Positions 34,175-46,320 of a stretch of 64,000 nucleotides of DNA are shown here, piece by piece. The position numbers were made by a program, and so were the translations under genes. Numbering within the stretch: the stretch's first letter is position 1; the number at the start of each line of letters is the position of its first letter. Origin of the DNA: Crocodylus rhombifer (taxonomy: Eukaryota; Chordata; Crocodylia; Crocodylidae). Below the pieces are notes generated by a model that saw nothing but the letters and a program-made list of their open reading frames with translations, was not told the DNA's origin and did not search any database. The stretch is taken from contig JAVSML010024592.1 in assembly GCA_038503035.1 (NCBI GenBank), positions 623,674-687,673 of the forward strand, written 5' to 3'.

Positions 34175-34300
34175 AAGTACAGGGTTAAGACAGGAAATCT
34201 GAGTTCTTATCTATTCCAGACTATGCTACAGGCTTGCTTTGGTCAATTTACTTAACTTCTCCATGACTCAGCTCTCGTGATTGCTAGAGTGGAAATAATG
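34175..34300 (+). repeat. MIR-type SINE fragment
   Basis: It contains GCACAATGGTCTTGGACTCA, then AAATCTGAGTTCTTATCTAT and CAATTTACTTAACTTCTCCA. These correspond to the 5' and central MIR consensus. Confidence 0.65.
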
Positions 34301-34397
34301 GGTTTAAATCATCCTTAGTGTAGCTTCTGGAATAAAGCAGGTCAATTTGGTCCACTTATAGTCACTGTGCTTTTGTTACAGGGACACTGGGGCCATG

Positions 34398-34497
34398 TCC
34401 CCACCTGCAGGGATGTGCTCTTGTAATGGCACAAAAAGTAGTGGCACAAATTTGTGCCATTACTTTTTGCCACTATGCACAACCCTGCACATGTGCT
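34398..34497. repeat. Palindromic MITE-like repeat
   Basis: The core TGGCACAAATTTGTGCCA (34442-34459) is a perfect palindrome. The arms extend outward through ACTTTTTGCCACT and its complement with a 2-base indel, and then to CTGCAGGG and CCCTGCA near the edges. No coding capacity. Confidence 0.6.
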
Positions 34498-34834
34498 GCG
34501 GTGTGAGGCAAAATGCTGCACTTTGGGCAAACTGCCCATTCCCTGCTTCTTCCAGCTCCCAGCATGCTAGAGGAACCAGGGCAGACCTAGAGGAGGGGAG
34601 ATACTCTTGTCAACAGCCTCCAATTGCTCTGGCCTATGCTTCAGGAGTGTGAGCTGTGATGCTTTTTTTTGGCACAGTTTTTTTTTTTTATACGGGGAGT
34701 TTCTGGTATCAAATTTTGGTGTCACACTGCAAACTTGCAGCATGGTGAATGGTTGTACATGTGCCGTGTGCAGTTTGCAGTGTTTTAAACAGGTTGCAGC
34801 AACAGGTTTGAGGTGCCACAAACTGCATGACATA

Positions 34835-34965
34835 CAAAAAACTAGAACTCTTGGTTCCAAAATGATACCTGTTATTAGACCAACTGGAGAATGGCAAGAA
34901 AATTGTCCTTTTCTGCAAGCTTTCAGGATCAAAGTGTACTCTCACCTGGGCATGCCCTGGGAGGC
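34835..34965 (-). repeat. SINE-like repeat, copy A
   Basis: Read on the minus strand it shares AAAGCTTGCA and AGTTGGTCTAATAA, then a GTATCA block and a GAACCAAGAG end, with the copy at 49430-49555. In the sister copy the block before AAGCTTGCA reads TGAAGAAGGGTGTTTGTGCC. I have seen this tail type in sauropsid repeats but cannot name the family with certainty. Confidence 0.55.
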
Positions 34966-35214
34966 TATTGTTCTCACTGTTCACATTGTACAGAGATGCT
35001 GTACAAGTACACAGCTGTTATAAAATAACAGTCTCTCTAACTCACTTCTTTCAAAGGCATAGTATCTTATGGTCTCTTAACAAATTAATAGAAGACTTAA
35101 GAATAACAGTGATACCTGCAACACAATAAATACCACTAGATGAGAAAACTGCTGAAGCCACAGAGCAGCAAGAATGTGACTCCCTTTCCTAATCCTCCTT
35201 TGTCATGTCTACAG

Positions 35215-35310
35215 GCTGGCAATCCCTGCACAAAGAAACCTGTGGAGCAGGCAGTGTTAAATGTTGAGCATTTAATGCAGCAATGTACTAGAGATTTTGT
35301 GCGTGAAAAG
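35215..35310 (+). CDS. Unrecognised candidate coding exon
   Basis: The 96-bp segment has a strong acceptor (pyrimidine-rich tract, then TCATGTCTACAG ending at 35214) and a donor AAAAG|GTAGGA at 35311. Only one frame is open: 32 codons in phase 0, starting AGNPCTKKPVEQAVLNVEHL and ending TRDFVREK. Other frames hit stops. I do not recognise the peptide or any partner exon. It lies on the plus strand opposite to GJA5, inside what is probably the GJA5 first intron. It could be an exon of an unknown gene, a decayed retrocopy, part of a transposon, or chance. Function is unknown. Confidence 0.25.
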
Positions 35311-35759
35311 GTAGGAGAACACAAAGATATGAATGTTGTAGGAACCACAATGCAGGAAATGTAGGAACCACGAGGCAATGAAAATTACAAAATGAGAATG
35401 AAAATTATCCCCCCCCCGGTTATATAACAGGGATAGGTCAAAGCAGCACAACAAATGCTGTTATGGGCATGTACAATGTCACCCTGTTACAACCCATGTG
35501 GGAATATCACAGACCTAAGCCTCAGACTTGGCTCTGGCTACTTTGTGCTGCCACAGATTGCCTTAACAAGACAGCTGAGAATTCCCCCTAGCAAAGGGAG
35601 ATGCTAGGAGGCCGTTCACTTCCTTCCATTCCATGTTGGCAGTATGTCACGAGGGGGGAAAGGACAATGAATAAGGTTGTCGATCCTTAGAAGATACAGC
35701 TGGTTCTATGAGACTAATGTAGACCTTACAATCAGAGCAACCCTAGTGTTACTCTGAGT

Positions 35760-36041
35760 CAGCGGGGGCCAACCTTTCTGGCAAATGTGTCACAAACTAA
35801 CCCCACATCCTCCCTGGGTACCACTCGGATCCCTCCCCCTTACTTGGTCTGTTGTTCTTCTTTTTGCTCCCTGTCCTGTGCTTCCTGACCAAGCTGCTGC
35901 TCTGTTTCCTGCCTTGTGTTCCCTGCCTGAACTGCTGCTCTGCTTTCTGCTCCCTGCCCTATCTGCTGCTGTGCTGCTTGTCCCCTCCCCAGTGCTGCCC
36001 ATGCCACTTGTGGCATGTGTGCCACAAATTGGCCACCCCTG
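35760..36041. mobile_element. hAT-like MITE
   Basis: The left end is CAGCGGGGGCCAACCTTTCT and the inverted right end is CAGGGGTGGCCAATTTGTGG. The subterminal TGTGCCACAAA block and its complement also pair. The flanks CTCTGAGT and CTTAAATT match at only 4 of 8, so the duplication is not convincing. The CT-rich interior holds imperfect tandem CTGCTGCTCTG-type units, and its open frames are compositional. Confidence 0.55.
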
Positions 36042-36502
36042 CTTAAATTATTTGAGGGGCTATTTCAGCCCCCAGTCAGCTCAGCCTTAGGGGACCAGAA
36101 ACATGACTTAGAGTAACCTCTCTCACTCCCCCCTTCCTCTGCATGTAAACATGGTGCAGCTGGAATTTTATCCCATTGTCTGAATTTCCTGATTTTGGTA
36201 TGTTTGCCGTTTCAATATTGTGGGGAGATTGACTATTGATTCTCCTATATCCGGAGAAGCCAAGGCAGGAATGTTGGTGTTATGAGTTATTTATATATAA
36301 TCACTATACAGTATTCCATTGTTTTTCTCGTAAGGTGTGTGGTGACTTCATTGGGAATGACATGCTAAGTACCCGGTTACCTCCTGATAATAAATACTTC
36401 ATGAACCAATGCTCTATGTCCGGTGTGGCAGAGTTGTATGTGTGAGATATTTTCCACAGGCCAAAAGGAACAGAGGTTTGGTTATACTCTTTTTCCTTAT
36501 CT

Positions 36503-36690
36503 TTTCATAGTTTCATAGTAGCTAGGGTCAGGAGGGACCTGAACAGATCATCTAGCCTGATCCCCCTGCCACAGGCAGGAATGAATGCTGGGTTCACAAG
36601 ACCCCAGACAGGTGATCATCTAACCTCTTTTTGAATTTACCCAAGGTAGGGGCATGGACCACTTTCCTAGGAAGTTGGTTCCAGATGAGT
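36503..36690 (-). mobile_element. CR1 LINE 3' end, minus strand
   Basis: The plus strand begins TTTCATAGTTTCATAG and carries GATCATCTAGCCTGATCCCC and GGAAGTTGGTTCCAGAT, the inverted CR1 3' region. About 190 bp remain after 5' truncation. Confidence 0.88.
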
Positions 36691-39214
36691 ATCTGCTGCT
36701 TGCATGTGTTCCTCAAGGCTTCTGCCTCTAATAGGCTAAAGTAGATGTCTAACTGATGCCATTGTACTTTATCGTATCAGGTTGACATGAGTTGACTTCT
36801 CCTTGTATGCCTTGCTTGGTTAGGCATGGATTTGCAGTGTCCTGTGTTACAATAAAAAGACTTTAACCCAGCAGTTGCCATGATGGCCTGGGATCATGGT
36901 CTCAACACACCTTCCTGTTAACTCTAGCAGTTTGAGGCATGTAGCGGCTATGTTCAGCTTTGTCCTGGAGTCCCTACAGAAGTACAGCCAATATTATCCT
37001 AATGGCAGGTACTTTGCATTGTTTGGCATGTGGCAGGCACAGAACAGGAGTAAATGTGGAGCATGTTTTGATGGCTGCACTCCCATACATTCAGAGGCAG
37101 TATGGACATGACCTATAATGGAGCCTAGTGTTTGCCTTGGCCTGCCACCTCATGTGAAAAGGACTTATGGCTTTGTCTTCATTAGGATTTCACCCCAAAT
37201 GAGTTACCTTGAGTTAAGAAACCACCTTTCTTCCTAGAGAAAAGGAGTTAGGGATGTATTTACCCAGTCAAACTTGTAATGGAAAATACATATATAAGCC
37301 TGTTAAATTAACGTTACACAAAGAGATCTTGCAATTTTTATTTTCTGGGTTTTTCATGCATTTAAATGTCAGCCTCATATTGTATTAATAGCATATTTTA
37401 TATTTAATTCACATCTAGCACAGTGGATTTCTCTAACTTGGACAAGGTGTAGTAAGACTTCAATACTGGAACATTTTTTAACCTCATTTTCAGTTATTAG
37501 TGAGCTGTTCTTAAAATTTCAGTCAAGGTTCAGAAATGTTTCCAAGTGACGAACTCTTAGTACTAGTACTACAGGAAAAAAGTGGTTCAGGACGTGCTTC
37601 CCATCTAATCACAATCTGACATCTGTTGCTGTACTCCCTACTTGAGAAACTGTGACCTAAGCTTTGACCCCAAACTAGGATTTCCTTGTTTTTTTCCCTA
37701 TCATACTTCTGTATCTTGGGCCCTAGGGCCTTTTTTCTCTGTGATTGAGTGGATGGACTAAACCCTTTTGTACTCCTAGGTTAGAGCTCACTGGACAGAT
37801 TTGATCTAACCCTCCTATGACTCAGCATACATTTTGCAGGGGCCAGGCACCTGATATTAGCATGACTCCACAAATTAATTCTGCATGTACATAGAGTCTT
37901 AGACTCTGCCACCCTGTTAAAATCTCTTAGGCAATTAACATTATTTTAGATAAATGAAATGGCTATGTGGAGTCACGAGGTCTTGGCAACAGTGGAAATT
38001 TAACAGAGAAGGTGTATGTGACAAAGACCAGCCTTACATGACACAAACCCATCAAGATGGCCATGCTAGCTTTTCCAATCACCTGGAACAATATTAACTC
38101 AACAAAAAACCCAAATATCAAACAGCCAGACTATACACAGGAGTCAACCAACTTTGTGCCTGGCGACCAAAGAATTCCAAGATACAATACCTCATCAAAG
38201 GTAGCACCTGTAAAGACACTACACTGATGTGAGTACAAAGTACCCGTATCTGTCATAATCTGTGTTACCTTCTTCTATCCCCTTTATGATGACAATAACA
38301 GACAGGCAGGATTTAGCCAATACAGGAACCGTTCCTTCTTGCTCTGGATAATCTACTGACCTTGATCGTCTAGAGAAGGCTTCAGAGAATGGTTAGGTGA
38401 GTCACACTGATGAGGTGGGTGGGGCTGTGCTGTCTGGATGAGTACCCATACTTCCCAATCCTCTTCTTCCCACCAGCCTTCCCTCCCCTCTCTGCCCTCC
38501 TGTTGTCAGAAGATTCACCAGTTCCCTCTCCTGTGAGGACTGGTTTGAATATCAGCAGCAGTGATATAAATAGCAGAGCAAACCACTTCACACAAACTTT
38601 TCCCACAAGAAAGTGGCAGGAGGATGCCAGCTCTCTGGGATGTTTCTAAAATAAAGTGGAAAGCCTGATTACAGCAGTACTTCTGCATTCTCTCCTCCCC
38701 AACTTTCTTCCCCCCTTGGCATGTCCCAGAGCCTAGGTGCATTCAAAGAAGCTCTGAGAGAAATATTTATTTGTACACTGCAAGTCTGTTAATTTGCAAT
38801 AGTTACATTAAAGGGTTGATTCTCTCCCTGATGTGACATTCATTGGATCAGCTGGGGTGGTAGTTTCCATGGCTCCTGCTATAACTCCCTGCTTCTGTGG
38901 GCTGGCCTGCACCTAAAACCTTCTCTGACTTTATGCCAGCTCATTGTGCCCATAGCAAGGATCAGCAGCATGGATCTCTTGCCTCCTCCAGCATGCAACT
39001 TGTGCCAGGGAGGGAAGGGTGTTTGGCAGAGGGCTCCACACAGGGAGGGAATTATCAGCTGTTTAGTTATCTGGACTCCCTGGTTTCTTTGTGTTGGCTG
39101 TGCAGTACAGAGGACCAGGAAAGGAAACAAGACCCAGGTTCTTTGTGGGGTGTAGAAGTGCTAATTGCCTGTCTAGGCCTTTCAGAATTAGGGAGGGCTC
39201 CTTTGAGTCTCTCT
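36691..39214. other. Unannotated non-coding stretch
   Basis: No gene is supported and no named repeat was found. The part 38380-38650 is less AT-rich and contains AGGTGAGTCACACT and CCACTTCACAC, which resemble T-box half-sites. That is suggestive at best. Confidence 0.4.
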
Positions 39215-39470
39215 GGGTGCATCTACACATACATTAATGAGCTTTTTCTAATACTTGTTAAATTTAGTACCTCCAATGTGAGGTACTAAATTAGTGTGCA
39301 TTAGGGCACTCTAATGTGCAGTAGTGTTAGCACATGCTTTTTAGGTGATGTTTAACGTGCAGTAACCTGTTTTACTGCACATTAGTGTAAAAGCATGTTT
39401 TTTTTACATACTGCTTTAATGCGCAGTAAAATAAGCTACTGTGCATTAAAGCACACATATAAACACACCC
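39215..39470. repeat. TCTACAC-type palindromic MITE-like repeat, copy 3
   Basis: The ends are GGGTGCATCTACACATAC and, inverted, GGGTGTGTTTATATGTGT. The interior contains AGTACCTCCAATGTGAGGTACT, the family hairpin, and multiple TGTGCATTA/TAATGCGCAG units. It is among the better preserved copies. Confidence 0.75.
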
Positions 39471-39499
39471 TATGTGGATCTTGTCTTAGTCCAAGAAAG

Positions 39500-39715
39500 C
39501 TCAGATACTTAGGTTCGCTCACAGTGCCTCTCATCTGTGGAACTCAAAGTGTTTTGTAAGCAACAGGGAAGCCGCCCAGCTCCCTGCAGATGGTATGGGA
39601 AAGATAACTGACTTGTTCAAGGTCACATTGATGAGCGGCAGGGCTGGTGACAGAACCCAGGAGTCCCAAGTCTCAAACCAGCATCCTGAGCTCTAGACTG
39701 CTCCCTCTCAGTTGT
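39500..39715 (+). repeat. MIR-type SINE
   Basis: GACTTGTTCAAGGTCACATT and GGCAGGGCTGGTGACAGAAC, then CCCAGGAGTCC, match the MIR core and 3' region. It is diverged but extended over about 200 bp. Confidence 0.7.
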
Positions 39716-40620
39716 CATTGCAGTGACAGAGCTCTACTTTAACACATCCTGTCTCAGACCATAGCCTTTGGCTGTACTTATGTAAGCCAGATGCCTCTTT
39801 GCTCCTAGTCCCCCTCCTCAGTTCAGAGAGATTTGTGCAAGGTTCACACTGATATCTGAACCCTTGGGCCCTCGTGGAATCACAGACAGCTTGTTATTCC
39901 TTCTATGATGAAGTGTCCTTTCCCTCTGCACTCCAAATGTGGAAAATCTCAGAGTTCACAAAAAGAGTGAGAGAGAAGATAAGGGATTTGAATTAGCTGT
40001 CACCTCTTGGACACATACACCCATGCAGATGTACACAGAGAAACAGACACACGGAGATCACTCAACACCTTCAAGTGAATACATCAGGGATGTGTTGCAC
40101 ACATGAGCCACTATTGTGCTGAGTATTTTCATCTGAAGAGATGGTGGAAGTTTCAGACTCTTCTAGCTGCTGAATTAAATAGTTCTAAGCATTCTTAATG
40201 TTGGTCTGTCTGCGAAACTGCTGCTTTGTTTTCTTGATCAGTATGCATTGTGTAGACGTGTGAACAATGTACAATTGTGCATTAACATAGCTAAACATTT
40301 GGGGGGCCAAAGTCAGCCCTGGTGTAGCTACATGAATGTCTAGGCTCTAAGGCTAGAAGGGACTTTAAATTCAGTGGTGTTGCATAAGGCCTGAATGTGG
40401 CCCATCCCATTAAGTACTCACAGCTGCAGCTGAAGTCATTGGGATCTCTTTTTTGAGCATATGAAGCACTGTATAATGCAACGTATATATCCTGGGCACC
40501 TCACACTTCATTGACACCTAAACTTTAACTAAGAAAAATGGCTAGGTATACACATTTTAAAAAGCCAGAGGCAGAATCAATCCAATTGATGTGGTTTTCT
40601 GAGAGCAGCATAGTTTAGAT
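39716..40620. other. Unannotated non-coding stretch
   Basis: A short TGTGTAGACGTGTGAAC block near 40250 may be a scrap of the TCTACAC family. Otherwise nothing is recognised. Confidence 0.4.
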
Positions 40621-41058
40621 CATAGTTTCTCAACCTGCGGTACACGTACCCCTGGGGGTATGCAAAACACAGGTAGGGGGTATGTGGGTACCCAACACTC
40701 CGTCTTTCTTGCCCTCTTTTCCTCTCTCTCTTGCCCCCTTTTCCACTCAAAACTATGGCAAAAAAATTGGTAAATTCCTCAGTAATAATGTGACTCAGCA
40801 CTCCTGGGTTTGGGAAATATCACTTCTAACTCAGGTACTTACTTAAGTTGTGCACCCCTGGTGTAAAAGGTAGCAACCCTACCCACACCAGATCATACAC
40901 GTATCGTATCACGGCCTTAAATACACAGCCCTTCTTCCAACATACGGCACACATTAGTCTGTAAATATAAAATCCCCTGGAAAATTGAGTGTTGGAGTAC
41001 TTATTAACATTTTCCAAACTGAGGGGGTACTTGCTGCTTAGAAGGTTGAGAAACACTG
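40621..41058. mobile_element. Non-autonomous hAT-like element with perfect 8-bp target duplication
   Basis: The ends are CATAGTTTCTCAACCTGCGG and, inverted, CAGTGTTTCTCAACCTTCTA. Both flanks are GTTTAGAT (40613-40620 and 41059-41066). Subterminal zones carry GGGGGTATG and the inverted GTACCCCC motif. The interior has no transposase-like frame. Confidence 0.85.
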
Positions 41059-41066
41059 GTTTAGAT

Positions 41067-44000
41067 CAGTAGCAAACAGAACACACATTTGCCCTTTGGT
41101 GGGGGATGGTGGCAAATCTTAGACTGGGTTCCACCATTTTTAAATCAGTCAATGTGCGCTGAACTTCTGGTCTGTCATGGATATAGATCAGTTTCTGATC
41201 ACTTATACCCATACACTTAAAGTGTAATGTCTGTACCTGGCAAGACTTGCCTTTAGCATGTAATGAGTCCCTTCTGATTCCCTTGTGATACTCTCCACCC
41301 CTGAAGGACTGGGCTCTTGGTGGGCAAAAGGAATGCAGCAAATTCAATAAAACTGGATGTTAGTTGGCTAAGTAAAGTGTTTGATACAGCATCATACATG
41401 CTTTTGCTGAAAAAAATCAATTCATTTTGAGGCAAACACACAGACAGAGATTGAAAATGAGCTGAAGGACCATAAATTGTGGGGAACAATAACTAACTGG
41501 TGTGTGTGTGAGTGTGTGTTCATGTCCAATGCCATGCTTCAGAGATCACTGTTTTCTTTACTACCTTTTTCAGTGATCTCAAAGGAAAGTTAACTAGTAA
41601 AAATTACATTTGGAGAAGGCACTGAATTGAGATGTAGTAGTACAATGGCAAAGATAACCGAAGTGGAAGTTATTATGGCATTTAGGAGCATAGGCAAGAA
41701 ATAAGTGAAGTGGGCAAAAAGCAAACTCACATGGCTGGGAGAATTTAACCTGAACTGCCCATTTTCAGTGGAAGTAGTAGGCTTCAAGGGACTTTTGGGG
41801 GTAACAGCAGATCTCTCTTCCTTCTTCCTGGAATTCCCTCTACCTCCTTAAACTAAACATGTCCACAACTGAAATCTCTGTCTTTCTAAACAATCACCTG
41901 CTCCCAAATTCTCTAGCATTATCAACCGCCACACCATTTCCCATGATGGCTGGACTTGTAACACAGGGGGTCACTTTCAACTGTTACTATCTTTCTCGCC
42001 TAACATTGGAGCCTCACAAAATCCTGCTGCTTCTTTTATACAATCTCTAGGAGTCTCATCAGTCCTCATCCATATTTCTCAACATAAATGATGGCAGCAG
42101 TTGTGGCTCTGTTTCCAAGCAGAACAAAATTGGTTTATTGCACACGTGCACATGCATACACAGATACCCTATTTTAAAAGAGCTTTATTAATTAAGGGTC
42201 ACATACTCAGAAGTGAGGAAATGCCAAAATCTAGATTTTCTGTGCAATCTTAATTTAAAAGATCTTACCTGAATGGTTGGCCACTTTGCGTATATACAGT
42301 AAGAGGCAATACTTAATCATATAGCACCTCTCCCTCATCCAGCACACAGGAATCATGTTACTCACTTAATGAAGAGCTATCCAGTATTGCCTTTCTCCTC
42401 TTTGTTCATTGTGCAGACACATGGCTTATTTACTGCACACTACTCAAACCTAACTCTGACGACAGAATTATTAATTCCTTCATTGGCTTTTGTATGACTT
42501 TCTTCATTACGGTACCCAACAACTCTGGATGTGTTTCTAGAAACTTCCCTGCGAGGTGAGTGGGTGATATTTTACAATACCACTCAATTTTACAAATAGA
42601 GAAATGAGGCTGAGAGAGATGAGTGTCAAAGGTGACCACTAAGCGTGAGATGCCCACGGTAGGAACGCAGCACTATAAAACACGTGCATGCTCAAAGGAG
42701 ACTTCCACTGACTTCAGCTGCAGCTGTGAATGTTTGGCATGTCCACAAACCAAGCTCTAGGGGCTCAAGCTGCAGAACCAGAAAATAAGGAAAACATGCC
42801 TAGAGGATGTCTTTAAAAAGTTTAGTTTAAGTGACAGACATACGGGTCTGTGGTGGGGAGAGGTTCACATTTTCCAAGGTGGCATTCAATTGCCTTAAAC
42901 TTGGGACTCTCTTCTTCCTCTTGTGCTCCCCTAGCTTTCACTACACGCCTTCCAACTTTTGTAACAAAAGGAGCAGGGGTCCCACAGATAAGAGCCACCT
43001 TTACTGCAAAACCCTGATTCAACCCCTCAGCAGGTCCGTACAGTGCACTTAATATAGGGCACTCTTTTCCTTTTTGAGGGAAAAAAGGTTTCACATGAAA
43101 AAACGTTAGGCTGTCCAACTCTCCAGGCATGCTAGTAATTGCACCGTCAGTGAAAGAGAGGAACAGAAACCACCGGTGTAGCAACTTTTTAATGTCTCTG
43201 TTCTGAGAGGCTGATCCTTTGTTCCTTTACATATAATAGACAAATCTGTCTGTCTGTCTATTCCTTGTGTGGATATTTCAGGAAAGGCCTGGAGTGTGGA
43301 GTGTTCTTCATATAGATCTCTCTGTTTTCTATCGGTGGCCAGAAAATTGATTTCCTTGCCTCTTTATGTATTCTGATCCCCTCGTGGGGGCCATTTCTAA
43401 TTTGAAGACTCTTTCCTTGTGCCTCAAACAGCAATACCCATGGTGTGCAACATATTCTCTGAAATGTGCTCCCTAACCATCAGGCCGGAGTGCTGATTGC
43501 TCATTCCTTCTAGTCTATTTTCAACACCGTGAGATAAGTCAGAAAACCAGAATAAATGTGCAGAAATGTGTGAAATCTGTCTGAAGGTCAAAAAGAGAAA
43601 AGGGTTTTGGGCAGGAAGTCCTGCATTTTCTGACAAGCTTTGAATTCCTTCTAGTAAAGCCCTGGAATTCCAGCTCCCAATGTATTGGGATAAAATATAA
43701 TGTAAGGGAAAAAATAATATCCAATGCTTATAGCAGCAGGAATACTTAGCATAGTTCCCATGTGACCAGTGCTTCAAAAAGAGCCTAACCAGCATTTTGA
43801 ACTCTGAACTCTCAGGAATTCTCTCAAACTAGGATATTTCTCTCAGTGGACAGAAAAACAAAAGTGTTGTGCTCCCTCCTCAGAGCTGAGACTTTCAGGG
43901 GGAAAAAAAGAGCAAACATAGTGCTATTTGGCTTACACTGAAAATGTAGCAATTGTGTAGGATTTTACAGTATATGTGCAAGTGTGCCTAATAAGTACAC

Positions 44001-45359
44001 ATATGAATATCTTTATTCATGGATAAGGGGCAAGATAAGCCATAGAAGAGCATACATACTGTCCCCCCAGTGCAGTTCATACCTGAGCTTTAAAACTCTG
44101 CAGTCCCCTCTCTGTAAGACAGGAACTCAGATGCTTTGTCCTAATCAGTCTATGGGCTTCTTGTCTCAGGTTGGCAACAAGGCTGTTGATTTAGTCCTTA
44201 TGTGGATACCCGTCTCCTGTCAATTGGACTGAGATATCTACTCACAATTTATTTTGGACATTGAATTGACATCAGAATGACATGATGTCTACTAGGGACT
44301 TTGCTATTGCTATTGATTTTATTTGGAAGGAGCTTTGATGCTGCAATGACAGGCGTCAGTACAAGCCCTCCTTGATGGATCTGAGGTGTCACTACACACT
44401 TTGGACTGGATTTGAACTGACAATCAAGAGACGAAAGGCTCCATCTCCCACTTCTGAGCCCTGGGAGCATCTGAATAGCTTGACAGAAGGATAAAGACAC
44501 CAGATTTTCAAGCTGATTATACCATGGAAACTGTCACCATAATACCAACACTACTACGTATTCAAAGGTAGATTAATTCTTATTTAAAAGATAAAATTTA
44601 AAAAGCCTGAAGGGTGTGTAGGGGAAATAGGATTAAGAAAGAAGCTATTAGTACAGGTGGAAGGTGTTCTTCTCACTGGATTTTTGAGGTTATTGTGTAT
44701 TAAAGGGATTGGTTTAGATCAGGAGCTGAACCCAAAGGAAGTTCACAGAACAAAGATATCATAGTCCTGAGTGAACTTCGCATGCAACCCGTTTGCTAAA
44801 GACACTTCAGCCAAGCAATACTGTACATTTCCATTGCTCTCTCTAGGAATGTCAAGTAACAGTCTCAGTCCCCATGTCACAATTCAGCACTGGGATATGA
44901 CATCCTCAAGAAAATGAAGCTGGAAAATTTTTAAACCCTTCTGCATGCCTTAAAATAAAGTGTTTTGTGAAGCAGTTGTACATAAGCAGCTCCTCATAAC
45001 AAGAACTTCCCTGCACTCCTTACCCTAGAACAGCTTCCTTGCAAGCAGAGGGTTGCTCTAACCACATCTGCCGTCTGTACATCATATTCTAAGGAATTTT
45101 CTTTCTGCTTCTTATTAAGTTTCAGATTTTCTGGGGTCCCAGTTCAATTCAGGTGGGTCCCTCTGTAATTTCTGTAGCTGTTTAGAATGGAAGGAGTTAC
45201 ATTTTTAGGATGTTCAGAGTTGTCTATATTAGAAGAACGTATACTTACAAGCTCTTATTCCTTTTTTATAATTCTTATCTCTCCCCTTGCCCCACATTTG
45301 TCCTTGATTTTAGAAACCTGGCCTCCCAGTGACACTTCTGAACTCTATTATTTTTTTTC
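41067..45359. other. Unannotated non-coding stretch
   Basis: About 4.3 kb with no gene and no repeat I can name, apart from a (TG)n run at about 41503-41520 and CTGT units near 43245. Open frames up to 123 codons show no domain and no splice support. Confidence 0.45.
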
Positions 45360-45720
45360 TAGATGACATTTTACTTACCTGGTTTTGACAGCTCTTCTAT
45401 GGTCTCTTCTTCCTTGCTGGGGCTCCTTTCTTACTTAACTTGGCCTTTTGGTTCTTCTTTTCAGCGGCTTGTATTTTACTCTTTTAGTCTGTCTCTCTAT
45501 CCCCCCACTCTTTTTCCCTGTCTTCTACCACTTTCTCTCTGCCTTTCCCCCCTCTTCTCCACCTACTTCCTTTCTGTGGCTCTCCCTCTCCCTCTTTTTT
45601 TTCTGTCTCCTCCCCACCCACCCCCACCTTCTTTTTCTTTTCATGTCATCCCCAGTGTCTCTCTCATGCCTAGTTACCCATCTTTCTCTCTTTTTAGTTA
45701 ATAATTCTGTTTGTTTTCTC
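45360..45720. repeat. Pyrimidine-rich low-complexity tract
   Basis: The plus strand is strongly CT-rich (runs such as CTCCCTCTCCCTCTTTTTTT near 45583). Three long overlapping open frames here, rich in Ser/Leu/Pro/Phe or Lys/Arg/Glu, are by-products of this composition. Confidence 0.75.
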
Positions 45721-46109
45721 CCTTCCTGGTGTCTACCTATACTTCCTCTTCCCCTTTGCAGGGGGATGGCACTGATTGCTAGCCTCACTTTGCCCTTTTC
45801 AATTGCCAATAAGCATGTTTCACACACCGTCTCCTTAAGACAACAAGCCATGTTTTGAGCCTTTCTCTAAATGAAAAACGCTTAGGCTAGCCCTTCGCTT
45901 ATCCTAACCAGGAACAAGGGAATTTTCTCCACATGGAGCACAAACCAAAGAGAAGCCTGGGTGGTGTTTTAAAAGGCCAACCAATCAAAGCAGAGTTTAT
46001 GCCATCCAGGGGTCTTTTATTTTGCCAAGAATCTCTTGTACAAAAAAATATGAAGTAAACATTCTAAATATAAATATATATGTGGCTCCAAATATTAAAA
46101 TTAACCCCA

Positions 46110-46320
46110 AATGTAGCACATACTATTTGGAACAGAAGAACAGGCATAACAGATCAGATTCAGAGTCTATTTGCTCCAGAATCCTATCTCAGAGAGTGAC
46201 CATTACCCAATGTTTCCGAGAAAGGTGGGAGAAACCCCCTTATGGAAAAAATATGCCTATATTTGGAGGTATCCAAAGCTCTAAAGCATGAAGAACTATG
46301 CCCTTTCTGAGAATGTTTAA
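46110..46320 (+). repeat. Old interspersed repeat of an unnamed sauropsid family
   Basis: The order of pieces (AGAATCCTATCTCAGAGAGT, CCCAATGTTTCCGAGAAAGG and CTCTAAAGCATGAAGAACTA) resembles a dispersed repeat that I remember from turtle and bird genomes. I cannot name it from the sequence alone. Confidence 0.35.

Noticed and set aside
36317..36445. Second exon-like segment downstream of the 35215 candidate
   Set aside because: An open frame reaches a stop at 36445, but the acceptor (CTCGTAAG) is poor, and I could not join it convincingly to the upstream candidate.
45363..45858. Three overlapping frames of 108-136 codons
   Set aside because: All are by-products of a pyrimidine-rich low-complexity tract.
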